The notes beneath the pieces were generated by a model. The model had not been told where the DNA came from, made no database searches, and saw nothing but the letters and a program-made list of their open reading frames with translations. From Archilochus colubris (lineage: Eukaryota; Chordata; Aves; Apodiformes; Trochilidae): DNA of 64,000 nt. The DNA lies in contig CM041090.1 in the NCBI GenBank assembly GCA_023079485.1, positions 34,126,874 through 34,190,873 of the forward strand, given 5' to 3'. Made by a program: the position numbers and the translations under genes. Of the stretch, positions 49,193 through 60,700 are shown in pieces (position 1 is the first letter of the stretch; each line of letters opens with the position of its first letter).

Positions 49193-50729
49193 CCCCAGAA
49201 GCAAAACTGCAGTTTGTGGTGTGGATGGTGTCCCTCTGGCAGGGTAGATTGTGTGGTACTGACCACCCTCCTCCAGTGATCTTTCTTACCCATGTACAGA
49301 CAGTGCTTTTTCTGCATAAAGAATCCATGGTTAAACCCATTTTATAGCCAGAGTACTTACTCTGTAAGCACCTTGAGCATTTTCAGTTCAAATATTCATG
49401 AAGGAGTTCAAATATTCATTTGTTGTAGTAACTACATAAGAAAGGTTTCTACAGGGATTTGGCTCCTCTTTCTTTCCTCCAGTGATTTTTTGTGACCCTT
49501 AGACATCATCCGCATCCTTTCTGCTTTACCTACTCACCAGTTCCTCCTCTACATGTTTTTTCCATGATGACACCAGAGCACCTAGCAGCCTTACCAGTTA
49601 AAAATGTTCTTGAAGTCAATATAATGATGCTTATTTAGTGAGGGTGTTTAAAAGGAACAATGGGTACACTCAGTTATTCTGCCCAGAGGAAACCACTGCT
49701 AGGCTTGTAAATGAAGATGACATGTCTGAGGAACATGGGAAAATCCGTGCCAGAAACCAAGAATACTGTCAGCTTAGTTGTCTGTTTCTGTTCTGAGCCA
49801 ACAGATGTTATTCTAGTTGTTCTTAGTCTTTCCCCTGTAAAGGTCCATGGCTGGGAAAACCCAGTCTCTTCCTGAAGCAGGTGATAATCTTTAGAGAGTT
49901 GTGTGATGTTATGGATCTCTCTAGTCCAGGTATTGCATATTTGTTATCTTCCCACTATTGGACAGATATTCTGGGGCTCCTTCACTGAAGATGTCCACGA
50001 TGTGACAAATCAGTAGCAGAAAAATCCTAGAATGTTGAAATTTTACGATTTATTGTGAAGAATTCACACTCAAACTACTGTAGGTTTTACAAATAGACTT
50101 TGCAGTCCATAAATCCTCAAGCTTTAAGGAAACAGATAAGCTGGTGCAATGCATCCACAGTAGCTTAAGAGTGACAGATAGTATGGTGGTTAGAGGAGAC
50201 AAGGTTTAGTCAGTGTGATGCTGTGCTGCAGAGACCGATGCTTTCTGAAACTATTGAGGCTGGAGTTTGCTTGCACTGAAAGTCTCAGTTTAGTGTTAGA
50301 GTGGTACATGAAGTCTGTAGTTCAAGCTGTCAGGATCTATAACTCCTTTAGAAAATATATTTGTTTATAGTGGAGATTACTGAGTTATATTTTATTACCC
50401 CAATTTCTGATATTTTGACTTTAAAAAGCAAACTAAAATAGTGGTGTCCCTAATTGTAAGAATGACCCTCTCAGCGGCCTCCTGTGAGCATGTGTGGTTT
50501 TATTTCTTTGGCTCAAGTACAAGAAGTCTAGCTCCTGGCTGTAAGGAACTAGCAATTAATTCCTCTGGAGTTGTTGGTACGGAGCCATTTGAACCAGCTC
50601 CTATGTCAGCTGCCACAGGTTGGCATGGCATGGGCTCTGTGGGGAAGGGTGATGTGGAAGCAAGAGAGCAACAGCTGTAGCACTATGCACTACTCAGTCT
50701 GCTGAGTTCCAAGTGAAGTAAAGGTTTGA

Positions 50730-50759
50730 TTTTTTTTTTTTCTTTTTTTTTTCTTTTTT
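50730..50759 (+). repeat. T-rich tract
   Basis: Three T-runs (12, 10 and 6) separated by single C residues. The Lys-rich minus-strand frame crossing it is a composition artefact. Confidence 0.93.
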
Positions 50760-51675
50760 GTTTTCCCCCTGTTCATGTCTTTCAAGTCTAGGTAGATCTG
50801 TATGAAGTTATAGCTTCCCTGTGAGTATGAAGTTTCATGAAAAATTCTACAGTGAGTCCCAGATGTGCACACAAAGGCAGCAGTGTATGAACCCTCTTTT
50901 TCATGCTCAGCTTCCTTTTTTTCTCCTGATCTGAGCAATGCTTGCAGCATACTGACATGTGGCAAACAACTTTTTTCAAAAGTCTTTGCTTCCATCCCCA
51001 CAGGTTATTGGCCAGTGACCATGCACAGAGGAGAAGATGAGTAGGGAGGAGTACAAGAATTCCAAGGCTGCCCCCTGGGAAAACAGAAAAAAAGAGAAAG
51101 AATGAGTAAGAGCTACAGTAACAGGGGCAGGGCAATATCCAAGTGCACTTTGGTACCTGGCATGGGAGAGAAATACACAATTTATGATTCCAAGGAACAG
51201 TGGCTCACCTCTTAGGTATTTTATAAGATGAGCTCAGTAGGGATGATGCAAGCATTGGCAGCAGAAGATAATGTTTCATTTTTGTTGGCTCCAGCCTATT
51301 GCCTTATTTTTCTAGTTACAATAGCTTTGGCCACAAGAGGCAAATTTCAGGGATTATCTACAAATGCTGGAGAAGGAGCTTGAGTATTTTTTACATACAA
51401 ATGCTTAAAAACTGGAATTTCATAAATAAAACTTTTGTTTACATACTAAGAAGGACATAAATATCAAATGTCTGCATTTTGGATTAAATTCTAAAAGGTA
51501 TTAAACTTTAGAATTGACATCATTAGAGCTGTTGGGTTTTTTTGAACTGTGACTCTATAACCCAATAGCAGGCAAAGGTTAGAGACAGGCTGAAAGGTTA
51601 AATGGCTTTGGCTTGAGCCCTCATCTGTGCAACTATCAGCAGCAGAGTTTTTCCACAGGTTCTCTTATGTCATTC

Positions 51676-51693
51676 AAAAAAAAAAAAAAAAAG
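51676..51693 (+). repeat. Poly-A run (A18)
   Basis: Eighteen A residues after TGTCATTC. No retrocopy is recognisable upstream. Confidence 0.93.
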
Positions 51694-51772
51694 ATATAGT
51701 CTGGAAAGCTTGGTAGCAAAGAGAGCATTAAGCACCTCTGTTCCAAACAGGCTTGTGTTGAGGTGTGTGTGT

Positions 51773-51832
51773 GTGTTCACATTTGTGAAATGTGGCCAGC
51801 ACAGGGGCCATGCAAAGCACATGGTGAATGCC
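51773..51832 (+). ncRNA. Possible microRNA-like hairpin resembling mir-124
   Basis: The 3' arm AAAGCACATGGTGAATGCC (51814-51832) matches the remembered miR-124-3p at 16 of 19 positions, all three differences being transitions. The 5' side starts GTGTTCACA (51773-51781), as in the mir-124 5' arm, and the span of 60 bases is close to the 58 of mir-124. GTGTTCAC pairs with GTGAATGC including G-U pairs; TGTG (51784-51787) pairs with CACA (51818-51821), and GGCC (51794-51797) with GGCC (51806-51809) around an 8-base loop. The seed is altered (AAAGCAC instead of AAGGCAC), and the 5' arm grows out of a (TG)n run, which weakens the case. Chance similarity is quite possible. Confidence 0.2.
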
Positions 51833-53599
51833 CAGTCTAAAGAACCTTGAGCAAACAGTGCTATATGCCATGATGTGAGAAGACATTCAAGAGCTGGCTT
51901 TTATCTTCCCAGGTTTTCCAAGAGTAAACAGCACTGAGAAATGTATGCCTGACCTAGGGCGAATCCCTCCTTCTCCCAGGTGTTTCCAGTCCTTTTTTCC
52001 TCCAGCTGGAGTCAAGCATGACAGGTAAGGAACTGTGATTCCCCTTAGTTTTAAAAAGAGTAGGTACTTTACAAACTACAAAGAGGAGTTCTCCTAAGAT
52101 AACACTGTGCAGAAAGATCGGAAAATATGTTAGAGGATCACTGGAAGCTGATGGTAAGAAAATATGAGAATGTGCCTGAAATAGGCATGACATAGCAGTT
52201 CTTTCCCCTTTGATGTGAGATATGAAAAGCAAAGGGGCAGCAAAGATCAGAAGAGAAAACAAAGTGGAGTCTTCAGAAGCCAAGCTGTTTAGGGTCCCAA
52301 GACCAAACCTGGCCATCACTTGGTTGTAATCTCAGTATTGGTTCCTTTATTAGTGCAATTTAATAGAGTGTCCTAAATGGCTGAGGAAGTCAATGATGGT
52401 GTAATATCATAGCTAGATACTCTTTAAGTGCAATTTTAAGTAGGATGCACTGCAGAATGTGTATTAATAAAATATGAGATGGTAAAAGTCTGTTCTCACT
52501 GATCCTGGGTGGTTTTCTTTCCTGGAATCCCTTTGAAATAACAAGAATGCAGTTGCTTTATCCTCTTCGTTAAGTGTATTATTTAATCCCTCACACTGTA
52601 GTTCCTTAAGCATAGAAACAATCTACTTTGCACTCAGTGGGAACAATGAGATGCCCCAGAGCATATTTAAAACAGAACTCCCAGACACAATTACTTGGCT
52701 TAAAAGGGCCTGAGCTGCATTTATTATTATGGAAAAGTTCACCAGAATATCCAAACAAATCCTAGTAATTCTATTCAATTTCCTTTCCTTTCCTGGAATT
52801 GAATAATATCACTAGACACTAGAAAAGCTTGAGTTATTTCTATGATGACTAAAATCTGTGTCTCATCCTCATATATAAGGTCAGCTCTAAGCCTGTTTTT
52901 ATTCTTAATTTTTTTCCCCTTATTTTCCCAAGTATCAACTCAGTAGTATTTGGTGACTGGAGTTAGCTACTCATGCTCTCAATATTGTTATTTGAAATTT
53001 TAACATCGTATTTAGAACAAGAGTGACATCACACACACACATGAACCAACAGTATAAATCTTGTATAGTCTGCTTATACATATCTGTGCACAGCCACAGA
53101 TACATGCATCTAATGTGCCCACACTTGCAGATAAACTAAAGGTGTTTATATTGTATATATGTTATATATACAGTATTTGAAATATTATTTTTTTAAAAAA
53201 TATTCTTGGGAGCAGCAGTTTCAGTAACATTTGCTGAGTGGAAAGAAATAGATGTTGTTAAAATGTAAAAGACTTGTAAATGAAATGCTGTGTCACTGCA
53301 TTTCTCATTTCTAAAATCTCTGTGTCTGGACAGAGAATGTATTTTTCATGCCTGGATTTATAGAGAGACCTCTCGGGAGAGTTAAATAGAAACCAAATAA
53401 AACCACAGCATCTTTGTTTGAAAAAGTGTCTGGGAAAGATTATGCAGTGCTTAAATCCTGTTCTGCTTGTAGCAGGTTTTGTGGATGTCAGGTTGATGTG
53501 TTTAAATTTTTTTTTTCTAAAAAGCTCCAACAGTGAAGTATTATTTTACCTGTAATAAAACACAAACATTTTCAAGTAACAAAGATAATTCGGCCACTC

Positions 53600-53615
53600 T
53601 TTTTTTTTTTTTTTT
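53600..53615 (+). repeat. Poly-T run (T16)
   Basis: Sixteen T residues followed by a pyrimidine-rich CTCTTTTCTTTTTT stretch. Simple repeat only. Confidence 0.92.
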
Positions 53616-54641
53616 CTCTTTTCTTTTTTAATCTGCTCTGTGTGGGAGAAGGTGCAAAGACTGGCAGGTGAGCTTGAAAAACCCTGAGACCCTTTGTTCA
53701 GAGAGGGGAGACAGCTGCAATATCAACTAGGACCTGATAACACCGAGATGTGGTTGTGGTGGAGGGGCAGCAGCAAGGGCAAGGTTGCCTCTTACAATCT
53801 CCTGTCAAGTCTATGGGTTTTAAGTGTGGATGGACAACTTCTCATCCTCTGAGCAGTCTAGTTGTAAAAATCTGGGGGGCTGTACTGCAATTCAAATGTC
53901 AGGAAGTTATCCTTAGAGAAAAGGAGATGAAAAGCTGCTTGGGGAGATCTTTCTGGCAGTGAGGTGCCTTGGGTCCCATGATGGGAGAGTGGTCTTGCCC
54001 ATGATCACACCCAGGACTGTGCTCAGCCTCCCCTCTTCTGCTGTTTAACCTAAATTTCCCTGCTCTGAACATCACACTGTTGCTACTAATGACACCTCTG
54101 AGCAATATATTAAATTATTCTTTCTCTGACTTTCAGTTCTTCCTTTCAAATACACGAGGAGGTTCTAACAATGCTTCTAGCATAGGTGGGATGGACTTAC
54201 AACCAATTACTGTATTTAACTGAATTCCAAATGATCTTAAATCTATGATAGCTTCACAAGTTTTTGGGTCTAGCAGAAGGAAAACACTTTAAATTGATTT
54301 TATCAATATTTTCAATGCTGCTTCTAATTTTAAGAGTTGTATTCTGTTGTAATTTGGAAAAAAAAGAAGCAATTTTTTTTGCTAGGAATTTTGATAATAG
54401 ACACAAATAAAAACTTCTGTACTGAGGGAAAGATGTGATTAAGAAAAAAGTATAGAGAGTTACCATATAATTTCCTCTACTAAAAACTAAATGAGATGTT
54501 TTGGGAAAAAAGTTAGAAAAACCAAATTACACAAATAACATACCTTCTCACTGGAAAAGAGACCTACTGAGTGGGAAGCCAGTTGGCATTAAAAGAACAA
54601 GGAAAATTTAAAAATCAGCCAGTTCTATTATAGGCAATGTT

Positions 54642-54723
54642 TCCTTGCCCATGGCAGAAAGGTTGAACTAGATCATCCTCAAGGTACCTTCCAACCCATC
54701 TATCAGTCTATGATTCTATGATT
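54642..54723 (+). mobile_element. Short CR1 3' tail fragment
   Basis: 'cttgcccatggcagaaaggttg', 'aactagatcatcctcaaggt' and 'accttccaaccc' are followed by TATGATTCTATGATT at 54709-54723. This is the end of a plus-strand CR1, about 80 bp long, truncated in the 3' UTR. The minus-strand open frame that begins next to it (to 54945) is not CR1 coding sequence. Confidence 0.95.
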
Positions 54724-57700
54724 ATTCCCCTCACGGGAGTGAGGGATTTGGTCAATAAGCTCAGAATCAATTGAAAGCACTGTGCTACCCTTGGTCAAGG
54801 CAGTGAGGATGACTGAGGTCTCTGGGGAAGAAGCTATCACTGGAATTGCTTGCATGAAGTATCCTGCCCCTTGCAGGAAGAGCTGCCTCACTTCCTTTGC
54901 CATCTGATGAAGGTTGGGGCTCTGCTGAGACTCAGTGACTCCCAATATTCATGAGTAATCATGAGTATCCACAAATAATATCATTTTTGTCTAAAAAGAG
55001 ATCAGCAAGCAAGGGGATTATATGGTTCCTCCAGGAAACATCAGTATTGTGCTTTTACTGATACTTTGATGGAACTCTGAAGTCAACAAATCTGGGCTCT
55101 GATACTTACAGTATTGCATTCCTTCTAGCAAGAACTGCCCCATTTTTTTTTTTTTTTATTTCTTTGCTAGAGATAGAACTTGGATTGGGGGATGTTTTGG
55201 TATCTCTTGAGAGTCACAGATTCATCCCTCCAATGCTATATGGGAGTGTGCAACAGCCAGAGACTGGTCCTTGCCAGACTCTCCCTTTAGTCTGAGACTT
55301 TAATACCCAGAGCATCCCCCTGGGCTTTTGTGGATGAGCCTCAGGGTTTCATGACTTTTTGAAAATAGGTTCAAAAGTGGAGCTTCTTATCTCTCTCTTG
55401 TCCAGCAGATTTCTGTATCAGCTATTCAGTCCGTGTCTTAAAGACTCCCTTATTCACCTTGTTCCTTCTTACTAGCAGCAATCAGTCAGCTTGTCCCTGG
55501 GAGCTTTAGCAGTGTACAAGTATTTCTTGACTATCTAATGCTTTTCTAATCTAGGTTTTCTTTTCTCTTCCAGCTCTTGAGCAGCCAGAGCTATCTTCCT
55601 CTTGCTTTCTTGCATTCTCCTATTCCAGTCCTAAAATATAATAATCTCTTGTAGGATTGTTTTTTTCTTCTCAATTGATTGGTTTCACTGTACCTTATTT
55701 TATAAGCCAGATCATGGTCCTCAGAGGACTCCTTCAGAGGTGTAAGGGAGTATTTAACACCACCACGTTGTGGAATTTCTTTCTGAGTATATGGGTGGAG
55801 ATTATAAGTTTAAGAAGGACAAGTTTCACTTCTGTGGCCACCACTGAATTTAGTTGTATTAGGCAGCAGCCTGGTTCCTCACTGCCATGATGTGAACTGA
55901 GGAGAATTAGAGGAGGGGAGGAGAGTTCTATGCAAGCTACAGAGAACAGATGCAACTGCATAACATAGCCTGCACTGCTTCCTTCCTTCTGCCTCCTCCA
56001 CAGGAAGATGAGAGGCAGAGGGGTTTTACTGTCAGTGGATGCTTCAGTGAATCAAATATTGTCCAGAATGGAGAAAAGGACTGATACCTGGGGAGGAAAC
56101 AAGCTTCTCTGGGATGTGCCCTGTTCCTCAGGTGTATGGATGAAGATAAAAAGCTGCTTTGTGAGGTAGGTCATTGAGATATTTGTCCTTTGTCTTCCGG
56201 TGACAGAAAGGGGATTTGCATATGTGAAATGTACATATGTCAGTATGTTACTACACAGGCACTCACAGCTTCTAATACAGAGTCAGGCAGTGCAAAAAGG
56301 TACAGTTCTGTGTGTGCGTTATAAATGATATGTTCATTTATGTTTCTTCTTTAATTACATAATTTCTTTCTCACTTGTGATGCTCTATAGTTGTGAGCAC
56401 TGCTAGATACAGAACAAAGAAATGGTGCTTTCTTCTAAATATGCTCCTGATAAAATTTTTAATAAGTCACCAGATCTTATGTACTGAATAATATAAAATA
56501 AAATAAAGAAAATAATGGCTTGGAAAGACTGTGAGTGGATGCTAGCTTTTTCCAATTTTATGTTCTGAATATCTCTTCAAATATGTCTGAAAGTAATCTT
56601 TACTACCTCACTAGTAGTTAGTAAAGGGGTTTATTTTTTGTTTTTATGTTTGTTTTGCTTCATTTTTCCTATTTTCTGTTCTTCCAGGTTTGGAAGTCCC
56701 TGAGCTGTAACAGCAGATGATGGGAGTCTCTTAGGAAGAAGTGTTTCACCTACTTCCCTTGTTCTTATTTTTACTTTGGCATCTGCTTGGGGTTACTGCT
56801 GGAAATGGAGTGTGCCTCAGCAGACCTTCAGTGTGACCCAGTGTAGCTGCTTGTATGTTCATATTTCACTTGACAGTGCTTTGAATTTACAGGAAATTAT
56901 CCTATAATAATTTCCTCTTTTTAGTGAAAGATGTATTTGGCAACAACTTAAAGGGGCTTAGGCTTGCGTGTCCATCAGTTCTCATTTCCTATGAACTCTT
57001 TTAATGCCATGATGGAGAAAACTCAAGTGACATATCCAAAATATACTCACAGGATACTCACATGGCTCAAGTTTGCAAAGTTAAGGGAAGATTTGTGGAT
57101 TTGGATGTTTAGGGCAGTATGAAAGCAAGGATCCATTTCTAGGAAGGAAAAGTAAGAAAGGAACATGTGCCTAAGCAGCCTCTGGAAATGGTGCTGCAGC
57201 TCCTGAGAGCAGGAGACTACTGTGCTGTGTGGGCAAAATAGGTGGGCACTGGAGGGACCAGGCACAGCAGCTCTGTGAGTTTCCTCTTGGGAAATGCTCT
57301 TCCAGACTTGTGACTGCAGGGTACTCATCTGAGAGGTGAGAGACTTGCTACTCAGCATGCTTGTTATCTCATTACTCTGCTGCTATTTCTTATTCTTCCT
57401 TTACCTTTGGTGAGCATCCCAAGAATATGGAGCTTCATTTGTCCATAGAAAGTCCCTGTCACTGCTGCTGTGAGAGAGGAAGTGAACTGTCTTGCCACAG
57501 GTCTTCTGAGTGAGTGAGGAGATGAGTAGTGAAATTAGAAGATACCTCAGTGTCTTCTGTCTCAGGGCAGATCTCCATGGACAGCCATGGAAAAATGTCT
57601 GTTGCTTTTTCTCCTCCCCCCCTGATGAGCTGAGGGTGAGCCAGCTGTGATTGTGCCTCCCTGCAGCTACTGCTGAGCCCAGGCTAATGGGAAAGCCTGG

Positions 57701-60700
57701 GAAAGTGGGATATTTTAGCATGGGAATTAAAGCCTCAGAACCAGATCTGGGTTATGCCCTACCAATCAGGCAGAGACAGTCTGCAACTGTGGCATGTGCA
57801 CTCAGCCCAGAGTGATGCTCAGGACATCACGGAAGCTCTTGAATCCTCAACCTTCGCCAGAACCTCTAAGCACTATTGTAATACAGGTAGGAGCTGGGAA
57901 TTTGCTCACATGAAGAAGACTCAGTCACTATGTACGCAACTAAAGTATTACACTACACCAGACAGGTCTTTCACTCATTTTCAATCTAAGGTATCAGTGT
58001 ACAACCAACCATGAGATGAGTCAAACTGTTAATCCTGTATTTTATTAATCGTTTTTTGATCTTCCGTTTCCATCCCTATCTTACTTGATAGTCTTTTGAT
58101 GTTTTGGAGTCAGTGATGAGGATGGAATCAGTCAAATAGTTACCTCACAGCTGTTTCCAGCACTCTTGTGTGGCTGCTCAGTAAGGTCTGCAAGTGTCTG
58201 TTACCTGCATTACACAAGCACTCTAGTGCCTAGGTAGGTACTAAGAAAGAAAGTATATTTCCTGTAGACTCATGATGATGCAATGTTTCCCCTGTCATCT
58301 AATCAGCTCTACTATGTGTCAGCTGATTCTTCTGAATTCCTATTTGATATTTGTTGCCTTTGACAAAATTGTGTAAAAGTATTCTTCTTTTCCAGGACTG
58401 TGTAAGAATTCCAAGATTTGTGACAAATAAGGAGAAACCTAGGAACTTCTGAAATTACACACATTTAAAATTTGTTTAATTCTTTCCATCAGCTTCAACA
58501 GGTGAAAAACTTCCTTCTCTTTCTTAGAGATAATCTCTGAACAAAATTAGCTTTTGCATCAGTTGAACTCTGTTCATCCAACCACTCTCATTTGATCTAT
58601 AGCCTATTACAGTCACCGCGAATCTTTCATAGATCTGCTTTATGAGACTGGCACAAGCCATAACTAAAGTCTGTTTCTCCTTGATTTTCGTGTAATCTCT
58701 GTTAACACCTGAAAAATGAGATTGAGGGATTTAAGATTGTGATAGAGGCATGAATTTGGCTAATTCATTTTAAACACATAATGTCCTTCGAAACTCGTTC
58801 TGTGGTGTATGCTGGTGGTGGAAGCAGTCCTGGCTTTGTTTTGAGTAGTATTATGGAGACTATAAACCTTTGACCTTCTTTTTCCTTTCTGCATATAGAA
58901 AGTCCTGGGAAATTCCCTAGTGGCACAAATTACAGGAGGTACCAGACTTGACTCTGGGAACTCTTGCACACGCTCCTGCTCTCCCTCTGCTTTTTTTTTC
59001 TTTTTTTCCTTCTGCACTTGTCAGACTGTGAGGAGAAGATAATCTTCATTTTATACAGGGGAAACTGGATGTGGTGGAAATGTATCACAGCAGTGAAAAA
59101 ATGAATTGACAAATAACCCCCTCTCAACGTTATGTTCAGATGTAGATTTTTTAATTCCCTCCCAGTCCTTGCTGTTGTTTCTGAATGATGATGAGAAGAA
59201 TAACACTACTTCGTCTATCATGGAGCAGGAAATCAGCAAGTATAATAGATGCATATGTGTAAAATTCAGCAACAGGAGCTATTGCCAATTTAAACCATTG
59301 TTCTCCTAATTTGAAGAAAAAAGGCTGTCTTACTGTCTTTATAGTCGAAGCCTCAAACAGATTAGGTCAGGTCTCTGCAGACAAAGTAATTCTATGGTGC
59401 CTAGAATGATAGGAACTAATCTCCATGAAAGCTGAGTCCATGGGTATAGGCTATTAAAGATATCTATATGCTATAGGCAGAAGAGAAGATAAGAGGTCCA
59501 GCTCATAATGAGAAACGATAACTCTACACACTTTGTTTACAGTTTACCCCAAAGACCACAGATTAACACAAATCTCAGAGCATCTTTATTATGGCACTGC
59601 ATTGGGGAGGGGGCTGCCAAGAGAGAATGGAATTGCTAAGTAGGCTGGGACCATCTGTCCTCTCAGGGAGGTGAAAATGTGCATGATTGAGTGACACCTG
59701 CTTGTCAAGTGTGGCCTGCTGGGAAATCTTCTCTTGGATCACTGAGCTCAGAGTACATTACCTGCATTAGAATCAGACAAACAGTCTCATCAGCATTTAC
59801 GTATTTAAGCGACTCAGGAAAATATCAAAATAAAATGTATATTCAAGATCTCCAGATCTTGCAAGATTAGGAGCTCAGGTTTCGTTTTCCATATTGGCAA
59901 ATTGAGTTTCTGGTGGAAACCGAGCATTTAAAAAGGACATTCTCTGTTATTTTAAGGACTGCTGGAGGTGAACCAACAGGCAATATGAACTGGCTTTTTT
60001 TTTTTTTTTTTTCCAGTTTTAAAGGAATTAAGTCTTTGCAGAATTTGTATAGATAAAAAGCATTATCCCTCTGAAATGGAATAATTTTGATTGCATTCTA
60101 CAAGGAATCACACCTTTTAAAATATTTAACCATGTATTTTAACATATCTAAGCAAGTTTTAATAAAACTATGTCAGGATGGACAGGAAAATGTGACATAA
60201 CACTTTCGCCTGAACTCATGCTGTTGAGAAGAAAGCTTCTCCTTCCCTTTCAAAAAGCACCACAGCATGACTTAAGGTCAGACTGTCAGCTTGAATTTCC
60301 AGTAGAGATACTGATTTTTCTCTCTTGTGTAGTTATCAGCTTCATCATTAGACCAAAATCGGAATATCACTGAAAATCATGGGTGGTTTAATCAGTGGCT
60401 GTAATGAAAGGGGTGTTTGTGTCAGGATTTGACTTTTTAAGGGATTATTTTTTTGATTGATCGTCTGTTTTTTATTAAACAGGAAATATTCCTATGCTTA
60501 TTATTAAAATCTCAGTATTTGATCCTAATTAGTGTTTTCACTTGTTGAGTTCCAGAGTTATAGGCACAAGAAAGATCAATTGAAAACAAATATAAAAATA
60601 ACAGAACAGGAGAAAGAGAAAAATAAGGTGGTTAGCAGTAAATTAGTATCTATGTCAAGTAAATAGCATTACCAGTCCTATTGCAAAATATCTTGTAGTT

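Larger units (their letters stand above)
42507..54641. other. Long non-coding spacer
   Basis: No exon is recognised in about 12 kb. Open frames of 100-167 codons (43158-43514 plus, 45683-46186 minus, 51954-52319 minus) have no known domain and several have equally long frames on other strands. Landmarks are a 14-bp palindrome at 45168-45181, a hairpin at 46402-46451, a local duplication at 49385-49419, poly-T at 49169-49192, T-rich 50730-50759, A18 at 51676-51693, a (TG)n at 51763-51776, and T16 at 53600-53615. Confidence 0.57.

Noticed and set aside
53682..53693. A 12-base match including the miR-125 seed (CCCTGAGACCCT).
   Set aside because: No complementary arm upstream or downstream; a 12-mer match is expected when many microRNAs are compared.
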